Below are positions 50,087 to 58,091 of a DNA stretch of 64,000 bases, piece by piece. The position numbers and the translations under genes were made by a program. Position 1 is the stretch's first letter, and each line of letters begins with the position of its first letter. The notes under the pieces were generated by a model. It did not search any database and was not told the DNA's origin. It worked only from the letters and a program-made list of their open reading frames with translations. Origin of the DNA: UBA2093 sp044340485 (GTDB lineage Bacteria; Actinomycetota; Acidimicrobiia; Acidimicrobiales; Ilumatobacteraceae); assembly GCA_044340485.1 (NCBI GenBank), contig JBIITN010000002.1, positions 42,079 to 106,078 on the forward strand. Reading direction: 5' to 3'.

Positions 50087-50596
50087 ATGCCACCCAAGTT
50101 GCGAGGAAAATGGGCTCTTGGAATCACTCCTCGTAACTTCACATGGGTCATTAAAGACAAGTTGGCAGTGTGTGAACGCCCTGGCGGCTATGGCGACAAC
50201 CATCGCCGAGTGCGTCGTCAAGAAGAAATCATCTGGATTCGTGAGAACCATTTCGACTGCCTTATCTCGATCATTGCAGCACCCCACAACCTCCACGCCT
50301 ACGACGAGCTCAACCTGAAATACCGCCACCGTCCGCTGTCAGGCGCTCACGATCTCGATTCGTGGCTGCGTGCGTTTTACAAAGAACTTCATGAACTGAT
50401 GAAAAAAGACGCCAAGGTCATCGTGCACTCAGAAGAAGTGGGAGACCGCTTGCTCGGCATTATGGGCGGATACATCCGCTGGAGTCGCATGCTGGACGAT
50501 CCATCAACGGTTATTGAGATCACCGAACGCATTGGTGGACGCCAACTCGACACATGGGCGCGCGAGTTAATTCTTAACGTGCACGAGTTGCGTTAA
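50087..50596 (+). CDS. Dual-specificity-phosphatase-like protein lacking the catalytic cysteine
   Basis: A 169-residue protein that reads like a DSP/PTP fold. The N-terminal part (FTWVIKDKLAVCERPGG) is followed by HFDCLISII and YRHRPLSGAHDLDSWLRAFYK, corresponding to the D-loop region. The active-site loop reads VIVHSEEVGDRLLGIMGGYI. In active enzymes that loop is H-C-x5-R; here Ser115 occupies the cysteine position while His114 and Arg121 are kept. It would bind phosphate or a phospho-ligand without forming a cysteinyl-phosphate. AGGAAGAGG precedes the ATG. It sits between tilS and the polyprenyl synthase gene. Confidence 0.65.
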   Translation: MPPKLRGKWALGITPRNFTWVIKDKLAVCERPGGYGDNHRRVRRQEEIIWIRENHFDCLISIIAAPHNLHAYDELNLKYRHRPLSGAHDLDSWLRAFYKELHELMKKDAKVIVHSEEVGDRLLGIMGGYIRWSRMLDDPSTVIEITERIGGRQLDTWARELILNVHELR

Positions 50597-50597
50597 A

Positions 50598-51578
50598 TCA
50601 CGCAACAGTGGAAAGAAGTGATGCGGCTGCGTCACGCAAAGCAGTAGCCGCTGCTGACTGCGGAAGCGACGCACAACTTTGTTCAGCACGAGCCACAAAG
50701 GTTTGTGCAGTATCGATAGCAGACTTCACACCACCATTGGAACGCACAATATCGAGCACCTTTTCACGCTCAGCAGCTTCCAACGGCTTTCCCAAAATTG
50801 CGGTGAGTTCGGACGCAGCCGCACCACCTGCGGCAAGTGTGTGAAGTACAGGCAACGTGTACACGCCTTCTACCGCATCGTGGCCGGCAGGTTTCCCTAA
50901 CTCTTCATCGGTTGATGTGATGTCGAGAATGTCGTCAACAATTTGAAACACCATTCCGTAATGCGTTCCGTACTCGGTCAATACATCAATGGTTGGACGA
51001 TTGTGTCCACCAACGATGCCGCCAATACGCGCAGCCGTTGAATACAACGACGCGGTCTTTCCATCGATGGACGAGAAATACGAATCAATCGGACGCGCCA
51101 TGTTGTAGGTGTGACGTAATTCTTCAATTTGGCCTTCACACAAACGGCCAATGGTGCGCGCCAATAGGCCCGCCACTTCCACGCCAAGTGATGCAGCAAT
51201 CTCAGATGCGCGCGCGAGCAAAAAGTCGCCCGCCAAAATGGCCTGCAAATTCCCCCATCGAGCGTTCACGGTTTCCACGCCACGTCGAGTCTCTGACTCA
51301 TCCATGACGTCGTCGTGATACAGCGACCCAAGATGAACTAACTCACATGCGATGCCACCTTGGATGACGTCGTCTGCTGCACTGTGGCCATCATGGCCAA
51401 CGAGGGAGGCAACAATCGACATCACCGGGCGCAAACGCTTACCGCCAGCAGAAATAAGGTGCGAGGCGATCTCGGTGAGGTACGCATCTGGGGTCTTCAC
51501 TGCCTCGAGCAACGCCTGTTCGACACGCGCTCGATCTGCATCCATTGTGGATAACGACAGCAGTGGGGACACTGACAC
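50598..51578 (-). CDS. Polyprenyl diphosphate synthase (trans-type)
   Basis: A 326-residue isoprenoid chain-elongating synthase. SAGGKRLRPV binds the isopentenyl substrate, and both aspartate-rich motifs are intact: first LGSLYHDDVMDESETRRG, second QIVDDILDI. The product length (for example octa- or nonaprenyl for menaquinone) cannot be read with certainty. GTG 51578 has TAGCCT (51585-51590) six bases upstream, supporting that start over ATG 51545. Its stop lies two bases from that of the phosphatase-like gene. Divergent from clpC. Confidence 0.93.
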   Translation of the reverse strand: MSVSPLLSLSTMDADRARVEQALLEAVKTPDAYLTEIASHLISAGGKRLRPVMSIVASLVGHDGHSAADDVIQGGIACELVHLGSLYHDDVMDESETRRGVETVNARWGNLQAILAGDFLLARASEIAASLGVEVAGLLARTIGRLCEGQIEELRHTYNMARPIDSYFSSIDGKTASLYSTAARIGGIVGGHNRPTIDVLTEYGTHYGMVFQIVDDILDITSTDEELGKPAGHDAVEGVYTLPVLHTLAAGGAAASELTAILGKPLEAAEREKVLDIVRSNGGVKSAIDTAQTFVARAEQSCASLPQSAAATALRDAAASLLSTVA

Positions 51579-51584
51579 ATCGTC

Positions 51585-51590
51585 AGGCTA
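51585..51590 (-). promoter_or_regulatory. Candidate leaderless -10 (TAGCCT) for polyprenyl synthase gene
   Basis: TAGCCT on the minus strand ends six bases before GTG 51578. The remaining spacer to clpC (to 51721) also holds a plus-strand TTGACA at 51626-51631 without a convincing -10. Confidence 0.4.
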
Positions 51591-51721
51591 CGGGGGCAAT
51601 CGACGAACTTCCCCCAAGGGGTGACTTGACACCAACTGTTCATCTGGATGCAAAACCGCCTGTTTTCGGGCCCGCCGATAGGATGAGAGTCATTATCCAC
51701 CCCACTTAAAAGGTGGTCACC

Positions 51722-54265
51722 TTGTTTGAACGATTTACAGACCGAGCCCGCAGAGTAGTAGTCCTCGCGCAAGAAGAAGCGCGTCTTCTCAACCACTCGT
51801 ACATCGGCACCGAGCACATCTTGCTGGGACTTATTCACGAAGGCGAAGGCGTCGCAGCAAAAGCTCTCGAGTCACTTGCGATTTCACTTGAAGCAGTACG
51901 CGCACAAGTCGAAGAAATCATCGGTCAGGGCGGTTCATCACCGTCAGGTCACATTCCGTTTACTCCCCGTGCAAAGAAAGTGCTCGAGTTGTCATTGCGC
52001 GAAGCATTGCAACTGGGCCACAACTACATCGGTACCGAGCACATTCTTCTCGGATTGCTGCGCGAAGGCGAAGGTGTTGCAACGCAAGTTCTTGTGAAGT
52101 TGGGTGCAGACCTCGGGCGCGTGCGTCAACAAGTTATTCAGTTGCTCTCTGGATACCAGGGTCCTGCTGGCAAGAGCGAACAAGCACCAGCAAGCTCTAG
52201 TGGCGGCGAAAAAGGTGAACAGGGAGAAAAAGGCGGAAGCCAAATTCTCGATCAGTTCGGTCGCAACCTCACGCAACTTGCACGCGAAAAGAAACTTGAT
52301 CCAATGATTGGTCGCGAGCGCGAGACAGAACGCGTCATGCAAATCTTGTCGCGTCGCACAAAGAACAACCCTGTTCTCATTGGCGAACCCGGTGTTGGTA
52401 AAACTGCAATTGTCGAGGGTCTTGCACAACGCATCGTGTCAAACGACATTCCCGAGACGTTGAAAGACAAGCAGCTCTACACACTCGACCTTGGCGCGTT
52501 AGTTGCTGGTAGCCGTTACCGCGGTGATTTCGAAGAGCGCTTGAAGAAAGTACTGAAAGAAATCAAAACACGCGGCGACATCATTTTGTTCATCGACGAA
52601 ATCCACACATTGGTGGGTGCCGGTGCAGCAGAAGGTGCGATTGATGCAGCAAGTATCTTGAAGCCAATGCTCGCTCGTGGTGAGTTGCAAACAATTGGTG
52701 CCACCACCACCGATGAATACCGCAAACACTTAGAAAAAGATCCTGCACTTGAGCGTCGCTTTCAGCCTGTAAAAGTGGAAGAGCCAACAATTGCGCACAC
52801 GATCGAAATCTTGAAGGGCGTGCGCGACAAATACGAAGCACACCACCGCGTCACCATCACCGACCAAGCAATTGTTGCTGCAGCCAACTTGGCGGATCGT
52901 TACATCAGTGATCGTTTCCTTCCCGACAAGGCAATCGACCTCATCGACGAAGCAGGTAGCCGTCTTCGCATCAAGCGCATGCAGACACCACCTGATCTCA
53001 AAGAGATCGAAACAAAGATCAACGAAGTGCAAGAAGCAAAGAAGAAGGCTGTTGAAGAACAGCGTTTCGAAGATGCTGGCCATCTGCGCGATCAAGAGCG
53101 TTCATTGCTTGAAGAAAAAGCGCAAAAAGAATCAGACATCAAAGCACAAGGCATTGACTTGTTTGATGAAGTCGACGAAGAAGCAATCGCTGAAGTGTTG
53201 AGCATTTGGACGGGTATTCCGGTGTACAAACTCACCGAAGAAGAAACCCAGAAACTTCTCAACATGGAAGCCGAGTTGCACAAGCGCATCATTGGTCAAG
53301 AAAACGCAATCAAGGCGGTGTCACAGAGCATCCGTCGTACGCGTGCTGGTCTCAAAGACCCACGTCGTCCAAGCGGTTCGTTCATCTTCCTCGGACCAAC
53401 CGGTGTTGGTAAGACCGAACTTGCAAAGACACTTGCAGAGTTCCTCTTTGGAAACGACGACTCGTTGATCACACTCGACATGTCCGAATACATGGAAAAG
53501 CACACAGTCAGCCGACTCGTGGGCTCCCCTCCTGGATACGTCGGATACGAAGAAGGCGGTCAACTCACAGAAGCTGTTCGTCGCAAGCCCTTCTCTGTTG
53601 TGTTGTTCGACGAAATCGAAAAAGCTCATCCCGACGTGTTCAACACCTTGCTCCAAATCTTGGAAGAAGGACGTCTCACTGATAGCCAGGGTCGCAGTGT
53701 CGACTTCCGCAACACCGTCATCATCATGACATCAAACTTGGGAACACAAGATTTGCGCAAGGCAAATGTTGGTTTCACCAAGTCAGATGAAGCTGTGTCA
53801 TACGAGCGCATGCGCGAAAAAGTCAACGAGGCGCTGAAGCAACACTTCCGCCCCGAATTCTTGAACCGCGTCGACGAGACAATCGTGTTCCACGAATTGT
53901 CAAGGCAAGAAGTGGTGCAGATGGTCGATCTCATGATCAAGCGCCTCAGCGTGCAACTTGAGAGCCAAGGTCTTGGCATCGAGCTCACCACTGCTGCAAA
54001 AGAACTACTCGCCGAACGCGGATACGACCCACAACTTGGTGCTCGTCCACTACGCCGTGCAATTCAACGCCTGGTCGAAGACGAACTATCAGAGAAGATT
54101 CTCTACAAGCAGTTCGCTGCTGGTCAGATCATCGTGGTCGACACAGAAGACGATCCCGAAAATCCAGGCAAGATGCGATTGTCGTTCCACGCTGTTGAGG
54201 GTTTCCAACCACCAAGTGCCATTGAATTGGCTGGCGACGGTGCAGGCAGCGCTCCTACCGAGTAA
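51722..54265 (+). CDS. clpC: ClpC AAA+ protease ATPase
   Basis: An 847-residue Hsp100 protein: two N-terminal Clp repeats (residues 1-145), first Walker A GEPGVGKTAI near 222, a UVR/coiled-coil middle region around 415-480, and a second Walker A GPTGVGKTEL near 557. It unfolds substrates for ClpP. The N-terminus FERFTDRARRVVVLAQEEAR matches other ClpC proteins only if translation starts at TTG 51722. GGTGG (51712-51716) lies five bases before it. An in-frame GTG at 51713 would add three residues and overlap the ribosome site. Confidence 0.97.
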   Translation: MFERFTDRARRVVVLAQEEARLLNHSYIGTEHILLGLIHEGEGVAAKALESLAISLEAVRAQVEEIIGQGGSSPSGHIPFTPRAKKVLELSLREALQLGHNYIGTEHILLGLLREGEGVATQVLVKLGADLGRVRQQVIQLLSGYQGPAGKSEQAPASSSGGEKGEQGEKGGSQILDQFGRNLTQLAREKKLDPMIGRERETERVMQILSRRTKNNPVLIGEPGVGKTAIVEGLAQRIVSNDIPETLKDKQLYTLDLGALVAGSRYRGDFEERLKKVLKEIKTRGDIILFIDEIHTLVGAGAAEGAIDAASILKPMLARGELQTIGATTTDEYRKHLEKDPALERRFQPVKVEEPTIAHTIEILKGVRDKYEAHHRVTITDQAIVAAANLADRYISDRFLPDKAIDLIDEAGSRLRIKRMQTPPDLKEIETKINEVQEAKKKAVEEQRFEDAGHLRDQERSLLEEKAQKESDIKAQGIDLFDEVDEEAIAEVLSIWTGIPVYKLTEEETQKLLNMEAELHKRIIGQENAIKAVSQSIRRTRAGLKDPRRPSGSFIFLGPTGVGKTELAKTLAEFLFGNDDSLITLDMSEYMEKHTVSRLVGSPPGYVGYEEGGQLTEAVRRKPFSVVLFDEIEKAHPDVFNTLLQILEEGRLTDSQGRSVDFRNTVIIMTSNLGTQDLRKANVGFTKSDEAVSYERMREKVNEALKQHFRPEFLNRVDETIVFHELSRQEVVQMVDLMIKRLSVQLESQGLGIELTTAAKELLAERGYDPQLGARPLRRAIQRLVEDELSEKILYKQFAAGQIIVVDTEDDPENPGKMRLSFHAVEGFQPPSAIELAGDGAGSAPTE

Positions 54266-54268
54266 CGC

Positions 54269-55105
54269 TTGCGTCATTTGACCATTCACCGTTCAACTAC
54301 TACACGTTTGATTTCTCAACACAGTATCTCGCGCATTGTAAAAGTCGTGCTGGCAGTAATTGTCGGTGCGGTGGTGTTGTCGTCATGTCGAGTTGATGGA
54401 ACAGTGCAACTAAAAATGAACCGTAACGGCAGTGGTGAAGTAACAGTCACTGTTCTTGCCGACAAAAAACTGGTTGATGCTGAACCGGGAGTACTTACCG
54501 ACTTTCGTAGTGAAGACTTACTAAAAGCCGGCTGGATTATTACCGGGCCAGAAACATTAGAAAACGGAAGTGCGCAAGTGATTGTGAAGCAATCATTTCG
54601 CAACCCCGAAGAGGCCACCAATATCTTGAGCCAGATCAATGGTCCGAAAGGTCCTTTGAAAAATGTGGTCATTAGTCGCGCCGGTAAAGACACCAATTCC
54701 ACATTCACACTCACCGGACAAGTCGATATTGACGGTGGTCTTGAGGCCTTTGTAGATGACGGAACACTGGCGCTATTGGGTGGCGCGCCCTATGCGCCAA
54801 ACGTGGCTGCAAGCGGCAACGACCTTGGTGACGCAGTTGGCATTAATTTTGAAGCCATCTTGCCGGGCGACATTGAAGAAACAACCGGTTTGGAACGCGG
54901 TGGTGTCATCACATGGCGTGTGGCAATGGACGGTGCACCAACGGATCTCAGCACGGTGACACAAAGCCTCGATATTGTCTCGAATGTGTCGCGCGTGATG
55001 AGCGTTGTCGTGCGCGCGCTACTGGTGTTGTGGATTCTCGGAATGTTGGTATTGGCGTTTGTGGTGTACAACGCCAACGCACGCCGTCGCACACCCCGCA
55101 TATAA
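54269..55105 (+). CDS. LppM-like (DUF3153) lipoprotein with C-terminal membrane anchor
   Basis: A ~278-residue exported protein. After a basic start, a hydrophobic segment ends in the lipobox-like LSSC. A beta-rich domain follows, beginning RVDGTVQLKMNRNGSGEVTVTV, the pattern of DUF3153/LppM proteins. A C-terminal span (LLVLWILGMLVLAFVVY) and a basic tail complete it. Mycobacterial LppM affects phagosome trafficking, which need not apply here. The start is uncertain: TTG at 54269 is three bases after clpC, and TTG at 54308 is also possible. radA follows after nine bases. Confidence 0.75.
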   Translation: MRHLTIHRSTTTRLISQHSISRIVKVVLAVIVGAVVLSSCRVDGTVQLKMNRNGSGEVTVTVLADKKLVDAEPGVLTDFRSEDLLKAGWIITGPETLENGSAQVIVKQSFRNPEEATNILSQINGPKGPLKNVVISRAGKDTNSTFTLTGQVDIDGGLEAFVDDGTLALLGGAPYAPNVAASGNDLGDAVGINFEAILPGDIEETTGLERGGVITWRVAMDGAPTDLSTVTQSLDIVSNVSRVMSVVVRALLVLWILGMLVLAFVVYNANARRRTPRI

Positions 55106-55114
55106 AGTCACCCC

Positions 55115-56491
55115 GTGGCAAAACTTCGACTCATTCACCGTTGCACCGAATGCGGTGCTGCTCACCCCAAATGGTCGGGGAAATGTCTCGCCTGTGGTGC
55201 GTGGAATTCACTTGTTGAAGACGTGGAAGACACAAGCGATGCCGTGGTCTCACTCGCTGCAGGCATGGCGCTTGTGCCACCAGGTGAACCCACACTCATT
55301 GGTGATGTCGATGCCACCATTGGTTCACCCCAGCCCACTCACATCGGCGAACTCGACCGCGTGCTAGGCGGAGGCTTGGTGCCCGGGTCTGTCACATTGT
55401 TAGGTGGCGAGCCTGGCATCGGAAAAAGCACCTTGCTATTACAGCTTCTTGCCGCCGCCACTGGCACCACGTTGTATGTCACCGCCGAAGAGAGTGCACA
55501 ACAGGTGCGTCTTCGTGCATCACGTCTTAACGCATTGTCTCCACAACTGTGGTTGTTGCCCGAGATGTCACTGCCCCACATCATTTCCGCAATCGATTCA
55601 GTGAAGCCCGATCTTGTCGTGGTCGACAGTATTCAAACCGTTGCCGACCCTGAACTTGGTTCTACTCCAGGGTCTGTCGTGCAAGTACGCGGTTGTGCTC
55701 ATCGTTTGGTGCAAGAGGCAAAGCGTCGCAATGTGCCAGTTGTTCTTGTCGGACATGTCACCAAAGAAGGTGGGCTTGCTGGGCCACGTGTTCTCGAACA
55801 TGTCGTCGACACGGTGTTGTCGTTTGAAGGCGACCGACATCATGCACTTCGTTTATTGCGCGCATCAAAACATCGCTTCGGACCCACCAGCGAGTTGGGG
55901 CTCTTTGAAATGACCGAAACAGGACTTGTTGGTGTTCCCGATGCAAGCAAGCTGTTTCTTGCTGATCGACGTACGGGGGTACCAGGCTCGGTCGTCGTTC
56001 CCACGCTTGAAGGTCAACGACCATTGCTTGTTGAAATGCAGGCTCTCACCAACCCGACGCACGGTGGCACACCAGCGCGTCGCAGCGTGCAAGGTGTTGA
56101 CAGCGCAAGATTGTCAATGTTGTTAGCAGTGCTCGAACGTCGTGCTCGGGTGCCCATTGGTTCTCACGACGTATTTGCATCGGTTGTTGGCGGTGTCAAG
56201 ATCACCGAGCCAGGCGCTGATCTCGGATTATGTCTCGCTTTGGTTTCCGCAATTACCAACACCCCACTCCCTTCTGACCTAGTGGTTATTGGCGAAGTCG
56301 GACTTGCCGGAGAAGTGCGACACGCATCGCACATTAGTCAGCGACTCTCTGAAGCCGAGCGGCTTGGTTTTACACGTGCACTGGTACCCAATCGAACACC
56401 GAGTGATGTTACAAAACTTACTTGTCGCACTGTCAGCACGTTGAATGAAGCACTCGCACACGTTGGTCTTACAGATTCAGTTCACGAGTAG
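55115..56491 (+). CDS. radA: DNA repair protein RadA
   Basis: A 458-residue RadA/Sms protein. It has an N-terminal four-cysteine zinc finger (CTECG...CLACG), RecA-like core with GGEPGIGKST near residue 97, the RadA signature loop and a C-terminal Lon-protease-like domain (GGVKITEPGADLGLCLALVSA). The signature reads KHRFG near residue 251 rather than the usual KNRFG. RadA drives branch migration in recombination. GTG start; TAAAGT ends six bases upstream but overlaps the previous stop. Confidence 0.95.
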   Translation: MAKLRLIHRCTECGAAHPKWSGKCLACGAWNSLVEDVEDTSDAVVSLAAGMALVPPGEPTLIGDVDATIGSPQPTHIGELDRVLGGGLVPGSVTLLGGEPGIGKSTLLLQLLAAATGTTLYVTAEESAQQVRLRASRLNALSPQLWLLPEMSLPHIISAIDSVKPDLVVVDSIQTVADPELGSTPGSVVQVRGCAHRLVQEAKRRNVPVVLVGHVTKEGGLAGPRVLEHVVDTVLSFEGDRHHALRLLRASKHRFGPTSELGLFEMTETGLVGVPDASKLFLADRRTGVPGSVVVPTLEGQRPLLVEMQALTNPTHGGTPARRSVQGVDSARLSMLLAVLERRARVPIGSHDVFASVVGGVKITEPGADLGLCLALVSAITNTPLPSDLVVIGEVGLAGEVRHASHISQRLSEAERLGFTRALVPNRTPSDVTKLTCRTVSTLNEALAHVGLTDSVHE

Positions 56492-56501
56492 TCTGTTGCA
56501 C

Positions 56502-57206
56502 ATGGCAACGTCCACTCGCGCACCAAAAAGAAAAACGCTGGCAAATAAGTCTGTCGCGTCGAAAAAAGACAGCCCCAACAATGTGGTGACAGTGAACGGT
56601 CGACGTCGCCGTCCATGGGCTCTACAGTCGCGCGAAAATATTCTTGCTGCTGCAACCGAAGAGATCGCAGAAGTTGGTTTCGAACGTGCACGACTCACCG
56701 AAATCGCGCGTCGTGCAGGCATGACACCAGGATCTGTGTACACGTGGTTTAAAAACAAAGAAGATCTTTTCAAGGCTGCACTTGAAGATGCACTTGAAAA
56801 ACAAGTGGAGTCAAACTTTGCTGTTCTCGAACAACTAGGTGAAGTTGATAAAACCAATTGGCTCATTCAGATCGCATCACTGGTTCCTCGTAATGCCGAC
56901 AATCCAGGCCCAACACCAGCACAAATTTTGTTACTCGAGGCCTACTACGCATCGTGGCGTGATCAGTCAGCACGTAAGAAATTCTTACCCCGCATTGAGC
57001 AACACTTCGAACTATATGAACGCACCATTGCAAAAGCTCAAGCTGATGGTCATTTGTCAAAAGAACTAGACACACAACTACTTGCGATGATGTTTCTCGC
57101 GATCCCTACCGGCATGTCGATGCTTCAGTTTGCAGGCTTACCGCGACCAGCAGATGAAAAATGGGTACCTGTGTACGACCGTTTGGGAAAGACGTTCGAT
57201 AAATAA
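56502..57206 (+). CDS. TetR-family transcriptional regulator
   Basis: This 234-residue protein has a basic leader (APKRKTLANKSVASKKD) and a TetR helix-turn-helix: LTEIARRAGMTPGSVYTWFKNKEDLFKAAL. A ligand-binding helical domain follows. The upstream open frame to 56445 overlaps radA; ATG 56502 is the natural start, with TAGTCT seven bases before it (overlapping the radA stop). Its target and ligand are unknown. Ends at the bidirectional terminator. Confidence 0.88.
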   Translation: MATSTRAPKRKTLANKSVASKKDSPNNVVTVNGRRRRPWALQSRENILAAATEEIAEVGFERARLTEIARRAGMTPGSVYTWFKNKEDLFKAALEDALEKQVESNFAVLEQLGEVDKTNWLIQIASLVPRNADNPGPTPAQILLLEAYYASWRDQSARKKFLPRIEQHFELYERTIAKAQADGHLSKELDTQLLAMMFLAIPTGMSMLQFAGLPRPADEKWVPVYDRLGKTFDK

Positions 57207-57241
57207 AACGACAGCGTCATCGCAGATCATCTTCGATATGC

Positions 57242-57275
57242 AAAAAGCCGGAGCACTTTGGTGCTCCGGCTTTTT
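57242..57275. terminator. Bidirectional rho-independent terminator
   Basis: A perfect 15-bp stem (57242-57256 with 57261-57275) and four-base loop TTTG. The G+C-rich core GCCGGAGCAC is flanked by A5 on the left and T5 on the right, so it works on both strands. It separates the convergent TetR and fasciclin genes. Confidence 0.93.
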
Positions 57276-57326
57276 CTCAATCGGGGGGCGACTGAGATCT
57301 TTATCCCTTACGGGATGTCAAGAAGA

Positions 57327-57938
57327 TTATGACTGCTGTGCGATGGGGATGATCACCTTGTCAATGACGTGAATAACGCCATTTGAACCGATGATGTCCG
57401 CTGCTGTCACAGTTACTGTCGATGCGCCAGTGGTGAAGCTCACCGTGGTGCCATCTGATGCAACTGTCAACATTTCGCCAGACAATGACTCTGCGTCTTG
57501 ACCATCAAGTCCCACGGTGTCTGCAGCAAGAACATTGCCTGAAATCACGTGTGTGAGCAAGATGTACTCGAGAATTGCAGGATCTTCGGTCAATACGGCT
57601 GCAAGATCATCAAGTGTTGCTTCTGGTCCGATGAGCTCTTGTGCAAGCGCGAGGAATGCTGCGTCGGTTGGTGCAAGCACTGTGAACGGGCCTTCGCCAG
57701 CCAGTGTCTCTACCAAGCCTGCTGCTTCCAATGCGGTCACCAAGAAACTGAAGTCTGGGTTACCGACTGCAATGTCAACAATGGTGCTATCTGCAGCTGC
57801 GTCGTCACCGGTGGTGTCGTCGACTACAACAGTCTCATCTGATGAACTGGTGTCGTCGTCGCCACAGGCGGCAACTCCAAAACCAAGTGCTGCTACAGCA
57901 ATAACTGCTGCGAATTTCTTTGAACGACTCATACGCAT
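57327..57938 (-). CDS. Fasciclin-domain lipoprotein
   Basis: A 203-residue exported lipoprotein (signal sequence, lipobox VAAC) with an acidic linker and one fasciclin (FAS1) domain. The H1 region is FTVLAPTDAAFLAL, the middle HVISGNV, and the H2 region GVIHVIDKVIIP. FAS1 domains mediate adhesion. An in-frame start exists further upstream, but ATG 57938 has AAAGGA at correct spacing and starts the signal peptide. A SigR-type promoter sequence lies about 80-105 bases upstream, with a hairpin in the leader. Confidence 0.9.
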   Translation of the reverse strand: MRMSRSKKFAAVIAVAALGFGVAACGDDDTSSSDETVVVDDTTGDDAAADSTIVDIAVGNPDFSFLVTALEAAGLVETLAGEGPFTVLAPTDAAFLALAQELIGPEATLDDLAAVLTEDPAILEYILLTHVISGNVLAADTVGLDGQDAESLSGEMLTVASDGTTVSFTTGASTVTVTAADIIGSNGVIHVIDKVIIPIAQQS

Positions 57939-57976
57939 GATGTGTCCTTTTCTGTTTGGGGAGTAGTTGGGGGGGA

Positions 57977-58042
57977 GTTCCCGGGCACCAAGGCCCGGGA
58001 ACCAGCTGGTAGGTATAACCAACTGGCAACGAGAATCATTCC
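57977..58042 (-). promoter_or_regulatory. SigR-type promoter and leader hairpin of fasciclin gene
   Basis: On the minus strand GGAAT (58038-58042), exactly 18 bases, then GTT (58017-58019) match the SigR/SigH consensus. Just downstream the leader folds into a 10-bp hairpin (57977-57986 with 57993-58002, six-base loop) close to the expected mRNA 5' end. A 7-1-7 near-palindrome (58030-58044, Fur/Zur-like) overlaps the -35. Confidence 0.45.
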
Positions 58043-58048
58043 CGCCGG

Positions 58049-58065
58049 CCTGTCATTCTGACAGG
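58049..58065 (-). terminator. Stem-loop after the secreted paralogue gene
   Basis: CCTGTCA (58049-58055), loop TTC, TGACAGG (58059-58065) form a perfect seven-bp stem 27 bases beyond the stop of the gene at 58092. No T-tract follows, so termination is only a possibility. Confidence 0.3.
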
Positions 58066-58091
58066 TCAGGCTGCCAAAGTATCGTCGCCTT

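Noticed and set aside
51626..51654. TTGACA-based promoter for clpC
   Set aside because: No TANNNT at 16-18 bases downstream, so it cannot be supported as a promoter.
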